Source: Agilicoccus flavus (GTDB lineage: Bacteria; Actinomycetota; Actinomycetes; Actinomycetales; Dermatophilaceae). Taken from it: a stretch of 64,000 nt of DNA. The stretch is taken from assembly GCF_014857905.1 (NCBI RefSeq), contig NZ_JACYXE010000003.1, positions 287,909 to 351,908 on the forward strand, written 5' to 3'. Positions 1 to 8,899 of the stretch are shown here, piece by piece; the stretch's first letter is position 1, and the number at the start of each line of letters is the position of its first letter. Under the pieces are notes generated by a model. That model saw only the letters and a program-made list of their open reading frames with translations, was not told the DNA's origin and searched no databases. The position numbers and the translations under genes were made by a program.

Positions 1-186
1 GTCGGCTCCGGCATCTTCAAGGCGGGCAACCCCGCCCAGCGCGCGGCGGCGATCGTCAAGGCGACGACGTTCTACGACGACCCCGACACGATCGCGGAGG
101 TCTCGCGCGGGCTCGGCGAGGCCATGGTCGGCATCAACGTCGACGACATCCCCGTCCCGCACCGGCTCGCCGAGCGCGGCTGGTGA
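1..186 (+). CDS. pdxS: Pyridoxal 5'-phosphate synthase lyase subunit PdxS (C-terminal part)
   Basis: The gene is cut by the window edge and only the last 61 residues are present. They contain [14 protein letters not shown] and the ending [10 protein letters not shown], typical of the PdxS (SNZ) (beta/alpha)8 barrel C-terminus. PdxS makes pyridoxal 5'-phosphate from ribose 5-phosphate, glyceraldehyde 3-phosphate and ammonia in the cytoplasm; the ammonia comes from PdxT, whose gene follows with a GTGA stop/start overlap. The pair forms the 24-subunit PLP synthase, so co-expression is expected. Confidence 0.95.
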   Translation, partial: VGSGIFKAGNPAQRAAAIVKATTFYDDPDTIAEVSRGLGEAMVGINVDDIPVPHRLAERGW

Positions 187-893
187 CGCGCCCGACCACA
201 CTGACGCCGGCGGGGCCCGGGCGGGTCGGCCCCGCCGCCGACGGCGAGCCCGTCCGCATCGGTGTCCTCGCCGTCCAGGGCGACGTGCGCGAGCACGCGC
301 AGGCCCTGTCCGCCCTGGGCGTCACGTGGGTCCGCGTCCGTCGCCCGGGCGAGCTCGCCGACCTCGACGGGCTGATCCTGCCCGGCGGCGAGTCCACCGT
401 GCAGGACAAGCTCACCCGGGCCCTCGGCCTGCGGGACCCGCTGCGCGCCGCCATCTCCGACGGACTCCCGGTGTACGGCTCCTGCGCGGGCATGATCATG
501 CTCGCGAGCACCGTCCTCGACGGCGAGGCCGACCAGCAGACGCTCGGCGGGATGGACGTCACGGTGCGACGCAACGCGTTCGGACGGCAGGTTGACTCCT
601 TCGAGACCGACCTGCGCTTCCCGGCGCTCACCGAGCCGGAGCGGCCCATCCGGGCCGTCTTCATCCGGGCGCCCTGGATCGAGGCGGTCGGACCGGGCGT
701 CGAGGTGCTGGCGCGCGTACCGGAACGTCCGCAGGGCTCCGACGCCGGCGTCTCGCCGGCCGCCGGCCGGGTCGTCGCGGCGCGGCAGGGGAACCTGTTC
801 GCCACGTCGTTCCACCCCGAGGTGACCGGCGACCTGCGCGTCCACCGCTACTTCGTCGACCTTGTGCGCGCGGCGCGCGAACGGGTGGCGTGA
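183..893 (+). CDS. pdxT: PLP synthase glutaminase subunit PdxT
   Basis: 236 residues from a GTG that overlaps the pdxS stop codon. Class I glutamine amidotransferase that hydrolyses glutamine and channels ammonia to PdxS. Visible motifs are [13 protein letters not shown] near residue 26, LPGGESTVQ, the nucleophile loop GSCAGMIML (catalytic Cys), and FHPEVTGD carrying the catalytic His and Glu near the C-terminus. The first about 25 residues, rich in Pro and Gly, are longer than usual; an internal start near the IGVLAVQG strand cannot be excluded, but the overlap with pdxS favours the GTG given. Confidence 0.95.
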   Translation: MTRPTTLTPAGPGRVGPAADGEPVRIGVLAVQGDVREHAQALSALGVTWVRVRRPGELADLDGLILPGGESTVQDKLTRALGLRDPLRAAISDGLPVYGSCAGMIMLASTVLDGEADQQTLGGMDVTVRRNAFGRQVDSFETDLRFPALTEPERPIRAVFIRAPWIEAVGPGVEVLARVPERPQGSDAGVSPAAGRVVAARQGNLFATSFHPEVTGDLRVHRYFVDLVRAARERVA

Positions 894-945
894 TCCCGAT
901 CGCTACGATGGTCCGGTTCCGGGAACCGGCAGCAAGGAGAACTCG

Positions 946-1713
946 ATGAGCGGCCACTCCAAGTGGGCGACCACCAAGCACAAGAAGGCCGCGATCGACG
1001 CCAAGCGCGGGAAGCTCTTCGCCAAGCTCATCAAGAACATCGAGGTGGCGGCCCGCACCGGCGGTGGCGACATCGCGGGCAACCCGACGCTCTACGACGC
1101 GGTGCAGAAGGCGAAGAAGTCCTCGGTCCCCAACGACAACATCGACCGCGCCCTCAAGCGGGGATCGGGTGCCGAGGCGGGCGGGGCCGACTGGCAGACG
1201 ATCATGTACGAGGGGTACGCCCCCGGCGGCGTCGCCGTGCTCATCGAGTGCCTCACTGACAACCGGAACCGCGCCGCCACCGAGGTCCGGGTCGCCCTCA
1301 CCCGCAACGGCGGCAACCTCGCCGACCCGGGTTCGGTGTCCTACCTGTTCAATCGGCGCGGCGTCGTCATGGTCCCCAAGGCCCAGAAGGACGGCGAGAC
1401 CACCGAGGACGCGCTCCTCGAGGTCGTGCTCGACGCCGGGGCCGAGGAGGTCGAGGACTACGGCGACAGCTTCCGCATCGAGACCGAGGCGAGCGACTTC
1501 GTCGCCGTCCGCACCGCGCTCGTCGAGGCCGGCATCGACTACGACTCCGCCGAGGCCGAGTTCGTGCCGAGCATGGAGGTCCCGCTCGACGTCGACGGCG
1601 CCCGGAAGATGATGCGCGTCATCGACGCCCTCGAGGACAGCGACGACGTCCAGAACGTCTTCGTCAACGGCGACGTCTCCGAAGAGGTCGCCGCCGAGCT
1701 CGACGAGGAGTAG
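946..1713 (+). CDS. YebC/PmpR family protein (TACO1-like)
   Basis: 255 residues. The N-terminus [23 protein letters not shown] is the family signature, so the ATG preceded by AAGGAG (spacing about 8) is chosen over the upstream in-frame extension that overlaps pdxT. Members of this family are cytoplasmic; they have been described as DNA-binding regulators and, more recently, as ribosome-associated factors that help translate polyproline stretches. Full family length (about 250). It sits between pdxT and ruvC as in many actinobacteria and is followed by a strong hairpin. Confidence 0.93.
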   Translation: MSGHSKWATTKHKKAAIDAKRGKLFAKLIKNIEVAARTGGGDIAGNPTLYDAVQKAKKSSVPNDNIDRALKRGSGAEAGGADWQTIMYEGYAPGGVAVLIECLTDNRNRAATEVRVALTRNGGNLADPGSVSYLFNRRGVVMVPKAQKDGETTEDALLEVVLDAGAEEVEDYGDSFRIETEASDFVAVRTALVEAGIDYDSAEAEFVPSMEVPLDVDGARKMMRVIDALEDSDDVQNVFVNGDVSEEVAAELDEE

Positions 1714-1726
1714 GCCCGACCGGGTT

Positions 1727-1753
1727 CGGACCCCGCGCCCGTCGCGGGGTCCG
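1727..1753 (+). terminator. Hairpin terminator after yebC
   Basis: Perfect 11-bp stem CGGACCCCGCG / CGCGGGGTCCG with a 5-base loop, starting 14 bases after the yebC stop. There is no U tract, which is common for terminators in high-GC actinobacteria. Confidence 0.65.
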
Positions 1754-1797
1754 GCCGATGGGGTGCCGAGCGCGAGAGATCGGTCTCGGAGCGACGG

Positions 1798-1911
1798 AAG
1801 AACCATCTCGGCCGGGTCGATCTCGGTCTCCGGTCCGGCGCAACCCTCTGACCTGCACGTTCTCGAATTCACGCCCCAGCGGAGGTCGCCGACCCGGCCC
1901 GAATGGTTCTT
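1798..1911. repeat. 22-bp imperfect inverted repeat (possible MITE-like or structured element)
   Basis: Left arm 1798-1819 and the reverse complement of right arm 1890-1911 agree at 19 of 22 positions; both begin AAGAACCAT and end GCCGGGTCG. The 70 bases between contain no plausible gene. A perfect 12-bp hairpin (1912-1938) abuts the right arm. The arrangement resembles a miniature transposable element or a folded non-coding RNA; no flanking target duplication is visible. Confidence 0.5.
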
Positions 1912-2130
1912 CGGTCCGCGAGCCCCGCTCGCGGACCGGGCGGGGCGTCCCTCCGCCACGACGTCGGCTCCGCGCGGGCGCCGGTGATCTCCCACCACAG
2001 ACCCCGTTGGCGACCCCGACACGCCGGCGGCCGACCGTCGAGGTGCGCCGCGGCCGGCCCGACCGGTCGCCCCGTCGAGCCGGGGGCGGTCGGCGCCGTG
2101 TCGCTCGGGGGCGCGGGGGTCGCGGTTCGT

Positions 2131-2156
2131 TAGCCTCGGATGCGGACAGATGTTCG
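2131..2156 (+). promoter_or_regulatory. ruvC promoter -10 and candidate LexA (SOS) box
   Basis: TAGCCT (2131-2136) fits the actinobacterial -10 consensus. The predicted transcription start falls at about 2143, the first base of CGGACAGATGTTCG (2143-2156), which differs from the Gram-positive/actinobacterial LexA consensus CGAAC-N4-GTTCG at one position. A repressor here would block initiation, consistent with SOS control of ruvC. Confidence 0.6.
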
Positions 2157-2187
2157 GATCGCCGGGAGGCGGGAGAGTGGGGACGGC

Positions 2188-2706
2188 GTGCGGGTACTGG
2201 CGGTCGACCCCGGGTTGACCCGCTGCGGTCTCGGCATCGTCGACGGGCGCCTCGGCGGGCGGCTGACGATGGTGGCGGTCGGGGTGCTGCGCACGCCCAC
2301 CGGAGACCCCATCCACGAACGGCTCTACTCGATGCAGTCGCAGATCGAGGAGTGGTTCACGCGGTACGAACCGGAGGCGGTCGCGGTCGAGCGGGTCTTC
2401 GCCCGGTCCGACGTCAGCACGATCATGGGCACCGCCCAGGCCAGCGCCCTGCCGATGATCGCCGCCGCGCGGCGCGAGCTCCCGCTCGCCCTGCACACCC
2501 CGAGCGAGGTCAAGGCGTCCGTCACCGGGAACGGCCGAGCCGACAAGGCGCAGGTCACCGCTATGGTCACGCGTATCCTGCGGCTCGAGTCGCCGCCGCG
2601 CCCGGCCGACGCCGCCGACGCCCTCGCGCTGGCCATCTGCCACGTGTGGCGCGGCGGCGCCGCGTCCCGGATCGACGCGGCCGTCGCCGCGCAACGCACC
2701 CGTTGA
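2188..2706 (+). CDS. ruvC: Crossover junction endodeoxyribonuclease RuvC
   Basis: 172 residues. Resolves Holliday junctions in homologous recombination by symmetric nicking, acting with RuvAB. The GTG at 2188 (GGAGAG upstream) gives the family start VRVLAVDPGLTRCG with the first catalytic Asp; the ATG at 2140 would add 16 unusual residues and lies in the LexA box. Further acidic residues are seen in AVERVF and in PADAADALALAICH, where the last catalytic Asp pair lies. Followed by ruvA and ruvB. Confidence 0.95.
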   Translation: MRVLAVDPGLTRCGLGIVDGRLGGRLTMVAVGVLRTPTGDPIHERLYSMQSQIEEWFTRYEPEAVAVERVFARSDVSTIMGTAQASALPMIAAARRELPLALHTPSEVKASVTGNGRADKAQVTAMVTRILRLESPPRPADAADALALAICHVWRGGAASRIDAAVAAQRTR

Positions 2707-2821
2707 CGGCCTCGATACCCACTGAGCCCCGCCGACCCCTGCCGACGCCTGCCGACGTCCGGGACGTCGGGCGATGAGGCAGCGGTCGGCGTGCCGGTGT
2801 CGCGCCGGGGACGGCGACCGC

Positions 2822-2847
2822 TAGGGTCGTGGGCGAACATATGTCCG
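2822..2847 (+). promoter_or_regulatory. ruvAB promoter -10 and candidate LexA (SOS) box
   Basis: TAGGGT (2822-2827) is a -10 box; seven bases downstream begins CGAACATATGTCCG (2834-2847), which matches the LexA consensus CGAAC-N4-GTTCG except for one base. ruvAB therefore appears to have its own SOS-controlled promoter in addition to ruvC read-through. Confidence 0.65.
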
Positions 2848-2869
2848 AGCGCAGGAAGAGGGTCGCGTG

Positions 2870-3469
2870 ATGATCGCGTCGGTGAGCGGGACCGTGGGCC
2901 GCATCGGTCTCGACCATCTCGTCGTCGAGGTCGGCGGCGTCGGCATGCTCGTGCACACCACCCCGGCCACCGCCGCGGCGCAGCGTCACGGCGCCGACGC
3001 CCGGCTGTCGACGAGCCTGGTGGTGCGCGAGGACTCGCTCACCCTCTACGGGTTCGCCGACGAGCAGGAGCGGGTCGTCTTCGATCTCGTCCAGACGGTC
3101 TCGGGCGTCGGGCCGCGGTTGGCGCTGGCGATGCTCGCCGTGCTCAGCCCCGAGGACCTGCGCCGCGCCATCGCGACCGAGCACATCGCGACCCTGACCA
3201 AGGTGCCCGGCATCGGCAAGAAGGGCGCCGAGCGGCTCGTCCTCGAGCTGCGCGACAAGATCGGCGCCCCGAGCGGCGCCGCGACCACCACCCCGGCCCC
3301 GGCGGACGCGGCGGCGGGTTGGCGGGCGCCCGTCACCGAGGCGCTGCTGGGCCTGGGCTGGAACGCCAAGCAGGCCGAGAGCGCGCTCGACACCGTGCAG
3401 GCCGGCCTCGGCCCCGACCCCGACGTCGCCGTGGCGCTCAAGAGCGCCCTGCGCGAGCTGGGTCGATGA
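2870..3469 (+). CDS. ruvA: Holliday junction branch migration protein RuvA
   Basis: 199 residues. RuvA tetramers bind the four-way junction and load RuvB. The start MIASVSGTV is typical; an adjacent GTG at 2867 would add one residue. Visible parts: N-terminal OB fold (1-65), the two helix-hairpin-helix motifs around [14 protein letters not shown] and [15 protein letters not shown] (about 75-130), a Pro/Ala linker, and a C-terminal domain that contacts RuvB. The stop overlaps the ruvB start (ATGA). Confidence 0.95.
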   Translation: MIASVSGTVGRIGLDHLVVEVGGVGMLVHTTPATAAAQRHGADARLSTSLVVREDSLTLYGFADEQERVVFDLVQTVSGVGPRLALAMLAVLSPEDLRRAIATEHIATLTKVPGIGKKGAERLVLELRDKIGAPSGAATTTPAPADAAAGWRAPVTEALLGLGWNAKQAESALDTVQAGLGPDPDVAVALKSALRELGR

Positions 3470-4662
3470 CCCTCGGCGGCCACGACCGGCCGGATCGGGG
3501 GTCGGCTCACCTCGGGGCCGGCGGCGACGGCACGCCCGACGGTTCCTCCGACGTGACGGACCGCATCGTCGATGCGCAGGCGACGCCCGACGACGACGAA
3601 CGCGTCGTCGAGGCCGCGCTGCGGCCGCGGCGGCTCGCCGAGTTCCCCGGCCAGCCGCGGGTGCGCGACCAGCTCGGCCTCGTGCTCGAGGCGGCCCGCC
3701 GCCGCGGCTCCCCGCCCGATCACGTGCTGCTCTCGGGCCCGCCGGGGCTGGGCAAGACGACCCTCGCGATGATCGTCGCCACCGAGTTGGAAGCCCCGAT
3801 CCGCGTGACGAGCGGCCCCGCGATCCAGCACGCGGGCGACCTGGCGTCGATCCTGTCGTCGCTGGCCGAGGGGGAGGTCCTCTTCCTCGACGAGATCCAC
3901 CGCATGGCCCGCCCCGCCGAGGAGATGCTCTACCTCGCGATGGAGGACTTCCGCGTCGACATCATCGTCGGCAAGGGCCCCGGCGCGACCGCCATCCCGC
4001 TCGATCTGCCCCCGTTCACCGTGGTCGGGGCGACGACTCGGGCCGGCCTGCTGCCGGCGCCGCTGCGCGACCGGTTCGGGTTCACCGGCCACCTCGACTA
4101 CTACGCGAGCTCCGACCTCGAGACGATCGTCGCCCGCTCGGCCGGGCTGCTCGGGGTCGAGGCCGACGCCCGGGGCATCCGTGAGATCGCCGGCCGCTCC
4201 CGCGGGACCCCGCGCATCGCGAACCGGCTCCTGCGGCGGGTCCGCGACTGGGCGCAGGTCCACGGCGCCGGCGTCGTCGACCTGGCCGCGGCCCGGGAGG
4301 CCCTCGCCCTGTTCGACGTCGACGAGGCCGGCCTCGACCGCCTCGACCGGGCCGTCCTCGACGCCCTGTGCCGCCGCTTCGCCGGCGGCCCCGTCGGGCT
4401 CTCCACGCTCGCCGTCGCGGTGGGGGAGGAGGCCGACACGGTCGAGACCGTCGCCGAGCCCTACCTCGTCCGCGAGGGCTACCTCGTGCGCACGCCTCGC
4501 GGGCGCGCCGCCTCGGCGCTCGCGTGGCGCCACCTCGGCTTGACGCCTCCGGCGGGGGTGCCCGGTTCCGGATCCGGCGGCGGATCGGGCGGTGGGGCGG
4601 CCCAGGACGAGCTGCCGCTCGACGCCCCCGACCGCGGCGCCTCGGGGCGCTTCGGCGGCTGA
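3466..4662 (+). CDS. ruvB: Holliday junction branch migration helicase RuvB
   Basis: 398 residues, AAA+ motor of the RuvAB branch-migration machine. Walker [10 protein letters not shown] near residue 92, Walker B FLDEIH, sensor motif [10 protein letters not shown], arginine-finger region LRDRFG and a C-terminal winged helix (about 310-370). The first about 45 residues before [11 protein letters not shown] are a Gly/Asp-rich extension; a GTG at 3553 is an alternative start, but the ATG overlaps the ruvA stop. The tail is Gly/Ser-rich and probably disordered. Confidence 0.95.
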   Translation: MTLGGHDRPDRGSAHLGAGGDGTPDGSSDVTDRIVDAQATPDDDERVVEAALRPRRLAEFPGQPRVRDQLGLVLEAARRRGSPPDHVLLSGPPGLGKTTLAMIVATELEAPIRVTSGPAIQHAGDLASILSSLAEGEVLFLDEIHRMARPAEEMLYLAMEDFRVDIIVGKGPGATAIPLDLPPFTVVGATTRAGLLPAPLRDRFGFTGHLDYYASSDLETIVARSAGLLGVEADARGIREIAGRSRGTPRIANRLLRRVRDWAQVHGAGVVDLAAAREALALFDVDEAGLDRLDRAVLDALCRRFAGGPVGLSTLAVAVGEEADTVETVAEPYLVREGYLVRTPRGRAASALAWRHLGLTPPAGVPGSGSGGGSGGGAAQDELPLDAPDRGASGRFGG

Positions 4663-4972
4663 GTCGAGCCTGACCTCGGCCCGACTTCACCCGGGGAACG
4701 GGGCGATTCGCGCCCCGCCCCGGCGCGGCCGATTGGGGGGGAGCCAGGCGGGTCACCTAAACTCGACGAGGTTGCCCTGCCCGCCGGGTGGGGCAGGGGG
4801 CGCCAGCGAGCGTCGGGGCGCGCGGCACCACAGCCGCCTCGACGCGACGACGACGAGGGACGGGACAGGACCGCCACATGCAGCATTTCCGCACCAGAGC
4901 GCACGGCGTGGACGTCGGGAGCACCGGCCGGGCGGGTGCCGCGCACCGCGCGGCCCCTGGCGAGGGACGCTG
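4663..4972. other. Intergenic region ruvB-secD (yajC absent)
   Basis: 310 bases. yajC, usually found here in actinobacteria, is not present in any frame. The region holds a weak 7-bp hairpin (4699-4717), a -10 box TAAACT (4758-4763), an 8-bp hairpin in the predicted secD leader (4775-4798), and a 31-codon ORF (ATG 4878) whose TGA overlaps the secD ATG. No known RNA family is recognised. Confidence 0.6.
4758..4763 (+). promoter_or_regulatory. Predicted -10 box of the secDF-apt operon
   Basis: TAAACT, an AT-rich hexamer in a very GC-rich stretch, would start an mRNA at about 4770 with a leader of about 200 bases before secD. No clear -35 element is seen. Confidence 0.45.
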
Positions 4973-6907
4973 ATGGCCCCCTCGACGATGCGCGCCCCGT
5001 GGCGTTCCCTCATCGCGATGTTCCTCGTCGTGGCCGCCCTCGTGGGCGGTCTCGCCGCGGCGACGACGTGGCGGGGCGGGTCGTGGACACCTCAGCTCGG
5101 CCTCGACCTCGAGGGCGGCACCCAGATGATCCTCCAGCCGCAGGTGCGCGAGGGGGAGCGCGTCAACCAGGAGCAGCTCGCCCAGGCCGTCGACATCATG
5201 CGCGCCCGCGTGGACGGCCAGGGCGTCGCCGAGGCCGAGGTCTCGACCCTCGGCGACAACGTCGTCGTCGCCGTGCCCGGCACGATGACGAAGGCGCAGG
5301 AGGAGGCGCTCCGGCAGTCGTCGCAGATGCGCTTCCGTCCCGTGCTCGCCGCGCAGCCCGCCGCGGTGCCGACGCCCGCCCCGACGGGCGGCGCCACACC
5401 GGCTCCCACCGGCGCGACGCCCGCCCCCACGGGCACCGCGACCCCGCGTTCGTCGGTCGGCACCGGCGCCCCGACCAGCGGTGCGGCCACGCGCGCCCCC
5501 GCCGCCACCCCCTCCGCGGGCGTGACGAACAGCGGTGGGTCGATGACCGCCGGCGTCCCCGCCGCCACGACGCCCCCGGTGGCCACCCCGGCCCTGACCC
5601 CGACCCCGAGCCGGGCCGCCACCCCCTCCCGCGCGGCCACGCCGTCCGGTGCCGCGACCCCCGCACCGAGCGGGGCCCCGGGTGCGAACGCCGACGGCAC
5701 CCCCAAGATCACCGACGCGGTGCGGGCCGACCCCAAGCAGCTCGTCGCGGCCGCCACGAGCGAGGCCTGGCTCACCCCGCAGTGGCAGCAGCGCCTCATC
5801 GCCTACGACTGCGCGAACGCGCCCGCCTACAACCCGGCCACCGAGGACCCGAACCAGCCGTCGATCGCCTGCGACGCCCAGGGCACGGCCAAGTACCTGC
5901 TCGGCCCGTCCGTCCTCTCGGGCGACCAGCTCGCCGACGCGAGCTCGGGCCTGGCGACGAACCAGCAGGGCCAGCCCACGGGCGGCTACGTCGTCAACCT
6001 CAAGATGGCGGGCGGGGCGGCCACCTCGGCGTACGCGACGATCAGCGGGGCGATGGTCTCGCTGCCCGAGCCCCGCAACCAGCTCGCGGTCGTCCTCGAC
6101 AACAGCATCGTCTCGGCGCCCTACTTCCGCAGCGCGATCACCGACGGCAACGCCCAGATCGAGGGCAACTTCTCGGCCGAGGAGAGCACGGAGCTCGCGA
6201 ACCAGCTCAAGTTCGGCGCGCTCCCCATCTCGTTCACGGTGCAGTCGACCGAGACGATCAGCCCGACCATCGGCGGCGACCAGCTCCGGCTGGGCCTCAT
6301 CGCCGGCGCCGTCGGCCTGCTGCTCGTCGTGCTGTACTCGCTGTTCCAGTACCGGGCCCTCGGCCTGGTCACCGTCGCGTCGCTGCTCATCGTGGCCGCG
6401 CTGACGTACCTGTGTCTCGCCCTCCTCGGCTGGGGCTACAACCTGCGCCTGACGATGGCCGGCGTCACGGGCGCCATCGTCGCGATCGGCACGACCGCCG
6501 ACTCGTTCATCGTCTACTTCGAACGCGTCCGCGACGAGGTCCGGGAGGGTCGGCGCCTCGAGGCCGCGGTCCAGACCGGCTGGGACCGCGCCAAGCGGAC
6601 GATCCTCATCTCCGACGGCGTCAACTTCCTCGCGGCGGCGGTCCTCTACGTCCTCGCCTCGAGCAACGTCCGCGGCTTCGCGTTCATGCTCATGCTGACG
6701 ACGATCCTCGACGTGCTCGTCACGTTCCTCTTCACGCACCCGCTGCTGTCCCTGCTCTCGCGCACCCGCTTCTTCGGCGAGGGGCACAAGTGGTCCGGTT
6801 TCGACCGGAAGACCCTCGGCGCGAAGGTCCGCTACATGGGCCGCGGGCGCCTCATGACGGCCGAGCCCGCCCGCCGGACCGGCGGCATGGAAGGAGCGCG
6901 GTCATGA
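4973..6907 (+). CDS. secD: Protein translocase subunit SecD
   Basis: 644 residues. With SecF it forms the proton-driven membrane motor that helps pull proteins across the Sec channel. TM1 is at about residues 12-30, followed by the family motif LGLDLEGGTQMIL and the large periplasmic P1 region, then five TM segments (about 435-620) with the RND-type segment GVTGAIVAIGTTADSFIVYFERVRDE. About 110 residues of the P1 region (roughly 130-240) are a low-complexity Ala/Pro/Thr insert. Starts within a TGATG overlap with a small upstream ORF and ends in an ATGA overlap with secF. Confidence 0.96.
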   Translation: MAPSTMRAPWRSLIAMFLVVAALVGGLAAATTWRGGSWTPQLGLDLEGGTQMILQPQVREGERVNQEQLAQAVDIMRARVDGQGVAEAEVSTLGDNVVVAVPGTMTKAQEEALRQSSQMRFRPVLAAQPAAVPTPAPTGGATPAPTGATPAPTGTATPRSSVGTGAPTSGAATRAPAATPSAGVTNSGGSMTAGVPAATTPPVATPALTPTPSRAATPSRAATPSGAATPAPSGAPGANADGTPKITDAVRADPKQLVAAATSEAWLTPQWQQRLIAYDCANAPAYNPATEDPNQPSIACDAQGTAKYLLGPSVLSGDQLADASSGLATNQQGQPTGGYVVNLKMAGGAATSAYATISGAMVSLPEPRNQLAVVLDNSIVSAPYFRSAITDGNAQIEGNFSAEESTELANQLKFGALPISFTVQSTETISPTIGGDQLRLGLIAGAVGLLLVVLYSLFQYRALGLVTVASLLIVAALTYLCLALLGWGYNLRLTMAGVTGAIVAIGTTADSFIVYFERVRDEVREGRRLEAAVQTGWDRAKRTILISDGVNFLAAAVLYVLASSNVRGFAFMLMLTTILDVLVTFLFTHPLLSLLSRTRFFGEGHKWSGFDRKTLGAKVRYMGRGRLMTAEPARRTGGMEGARS

Positions 6908-8178
6908 GCCTCGCGACGTTCGGCAACGACCTCTACACCGGCCGCCGGTCGATCGACTTCGTCGGCCGCCTGAAGCGCTGGATGCTCATCTCGCTCGCCA
7001 TCCTCCTCGTCGTGGCCGCCGGGGTGGCGATCCGGGGGATCAACCTCGGCATCGAGTTCACCGGCGGTTCCGACTTCCGCGTGCCCGGCGTGAGCTCCAC
7101 CGAGGGCTACGCCGACAAGGCGCGGGCCGTCGTGGAGGAGAAGGGTCGCGTCCCCGACGCGAGCTCGACGCTCATCGGCTCCGACACGGTGCGCGTCCAG
7201 ACCGAGCGCCTCGACGACCGCCTCGCCCAGGACGTCGCCGGTGGGCTCGCCCAGGCGTTCGGGGTGCCGGTGGGGGACGTCACGTCGTCGGTCATCGGCC
7301 CGTCGTGGGGCGCGTCGGTCAGCCAGAAGGCGTTGCAGGCGCTCATCATCTTCCTGTTGCTCGTCACCCTCCTGCTCGCCGTCTACTTCCGGACGTGGAA
7401 AATGGCGGCGGCGGCGCTCGTCGCCCTGGCGCACGACATCATCATCACGGTCGGGGTGTACGCCCTCGCCGGGTTCGAGGTGACCCCGGCGTCGATGATC
7501 GGGTTCCTCACGATTCTCGGGTACTCGCTCTACGACACCGTCGTCGTCTTCGACAAGGTGCGCGAGAACACGACGGAGGCGATGGCCACCGGCCGGATGA
7601 CGTACTCCCAGGCCGCCAACCTCGCCGTCAACCAGACGCTGGTCCGCTCGATCAACACCTCGGTCGTCGCGCTGCTGCCCGTCGCGGTCATCCTCGTCAC
7701 CGGGTTCACTCTCATCGGGCCGGGAACCCTGCTCGACCTGTCCCTCGCGCTGTTCGTCGGCATCGCCGTCGGCACCTACAGCTCCATCTTCGTCGCGACG
7801 CCGCTGCTCGCGTGGCTGCGCGAGAAGGAGCCGCGGATGAAGGCGCTGCACGAGCGGGTCGCCCGGTCCGGCCGCCCGACGCACATCGGGCCGGTCGCGC
7901 CGGCGGCCGCCGACGGAGCCCCCGAGGACTCGCGGGCCGCGGAGTCCGACGGCCCCGCCGCCGCGGACGCCGGCGCCGCCCACCCCGGGGGCGCGGCCCC
8001 CGACTCGGAGGGCGAGGGCGACGAGACCGGCGGTGGCGTCGACGCCGGTGACCCGGGTGACCCGGGTGACGCGGACGACGACGACACCGCCCGGACGGCC
8101 ACGGGTCGGCGGATCCACCCGTCGCTGCTCGCCGACGAGGACCCGCCCCGGTCGCGGCGCGGACGGTCGGGCCGATGA
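6904..8178 (+). CDS. secF: Protein translocase subunit SecF
   Basis: 424 residues. Partner of SecD in the SecDF motor. TM1 about residues 25-45, then INLGIEFTGGSDFRV, a short extracytoplasmic loop, and five TM segments from about 145 with LTILGYSLYDTVVVFDKVREN. The last about 100 residues are an acidic, Ala/Gly/Asp-rich tail ending in a basic patch (RSRRGRSGR), predicted cytoplasmic and disordered. ATGA overlaps at both ends tie it to secD and apt. Confidence 0.96.
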   Translation: MSLATFGNDLYTGRRSIDFVGRLKRWMLISLAILLVVAAGVAIRGINLGIEFTGGSDFRVPGVSSTEGYADKARAVVEEKGRVPDASSTLIGSDTVRVQTERLDDRLAQDVAGGLAQAFGVPVGDVTSSVIGPSWGASVSQKALQALIIFLLLVTLLLAVYFRTWKMAAAALVALAHDIIITVGVYALAGFEVTPASMIGFLTILGYSLYDTVVVFDKVRENTTEAMATGRMTYSQAANLAVNQTLVRSINTSVVALLPVAVILVTGFTLIGPGTLLDLSLALFVGIAVGTYSSIFVATPLLAWLREKEPRMKALHERVARSGRPTHIGPVAPAAADGAPEDSRAAESDGPAAADAGAAHPGGAAPDSEGEGDETGGGVDAGDPGDPGDADDDDTARTATGRRIHPSLLADEDPPRSRRGRSGR

Positions 8179-8738
8179 CGGGCCTCGCCGCCGGAGGGTC
8201 GGCATCCGCGGATCGCGGGAGCGTGCGCGGCCTCGTCGCCTCCCGGCTGCGCGAGATCCCCGACTACCCGGTGCCGGGCGTGACGTTCCGCGACTTCACC
8301 CCGCTGCTCGCGGACGGCGCCGCCCTCGCGACCGTCGTCGCCGAGATCGCGGAGCGCTTCGCGGGCCGCGTCGACGTCGTCGCCGGCATCGAGGCCCGCG
8401 GCTTCATGATCGGGACCGCGGCCGCGGTCGGGCTCGGCGTCGGCTTCGTCCCGATCCGCAAGGCGGGCAAGCTCCCCGCCCCGTGCGTCTCCGCCTCCTA
8501 CGACCTCGAGTACGGCAGCGCGACGATCGAGATGCACCGCGACGCGTTCCCGCCCGGCACGCGGGTGCTGCTCATCGACGACGTGCTCGCCACCGGCGGC
8601 ACGGCGCTGGCCGCGTGCCGGCTCGTCGACGAGGTCGGCGGGCTCGTCGTGGCGGTCGACGTCGTCGTCGAGATCGCGGGGCTCGGCGGCCGGGAACGCC
8701 TCGCCGGTCGAACCGTGGAGTCGCTGCTCGTCGTCTGA
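8175..8738 (+). CDS. apt: Adenine phosphoribosyltransferase
   Basis: 187 residues. Converts adenine and PRPP to AMP in purine salvage. Motifs: YPVPGVTFRDFTPLL, GIEARGFMIG, IRKAGKLPAP and the PRPP-binding loop VLLIDDVLATGGTA. Overlaps the secF stop (ATGA) and lies before rsh, the usual actinobacterial order secD-secF-apt-relA, so purine salvage and the alarmone enzyme are neighbours. Confidence 0.95.
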   Translation: MTGLAAGGSASADRGSVRGLVASRLREIPDYPVPGVTFRDFTPLLADGAALATVVAEIAERFAGRVDVVAGIEARGFMIGTAAAVGLGVGFVPIRKAGKLPAPCVSASYDLEYGSATIEMHRDAFPPGTRVLLIDDVLATGGTALAACRLVDEVGGLVVAVDVVVEIAGLGGRERLAGRTVESLLVV

Positions 8739-8887
8739 GACGTACGCAGGCGTCCGTGGCCGCGGCGCCCGGTCACGGGGGGCCCGTCGGCGCGGTCGGC
8801 GAGCCGACCCGAGCCGGGACGGGGACTCGGGTGGGCATCGGGTGGGCATGTCGTCGACCGGCTCACGGTGCCGGGGCGCGCCACCAC

Positions 8888-8899
8888 TATCATTTGTCC
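8888..8899 (+). promoter_or_regulatory. Leaderless-type -10 box of rsh
   Basis: TATCAT (8888-8893) followed by six bases and then the ATG; transcription would start at or next to the start codon. No Shine-Dalgarno sequence is present. Confidence 0.55.

Larger units (their letters stand above)
1714..2187. other. Intergenic region yebC-ruvC with terminator and inverted repeats
   Basis: 474 bases without a convincing gene. From left to right it holds an 11-bp terminator hairpin (1727-1753), a 22-bp imperfect inverted repeat whose arms are 92 bases apart (1798-1819 and 1890-1911), a perfect 12-bp hairpin with a 3-base loop (1912-1938), the ruvC -10 box TAGCCT (2131-2136) and a candidate LexA box (2143-2156). 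Short ORFs crossing it look like GC-driven shadows. Confidence 0.7.

Noticed and set aside
4699..4717. Terminator after ruvB
   Set aside because: The stem is only seven base pairs with no U tract; too weak to list as a terminator.
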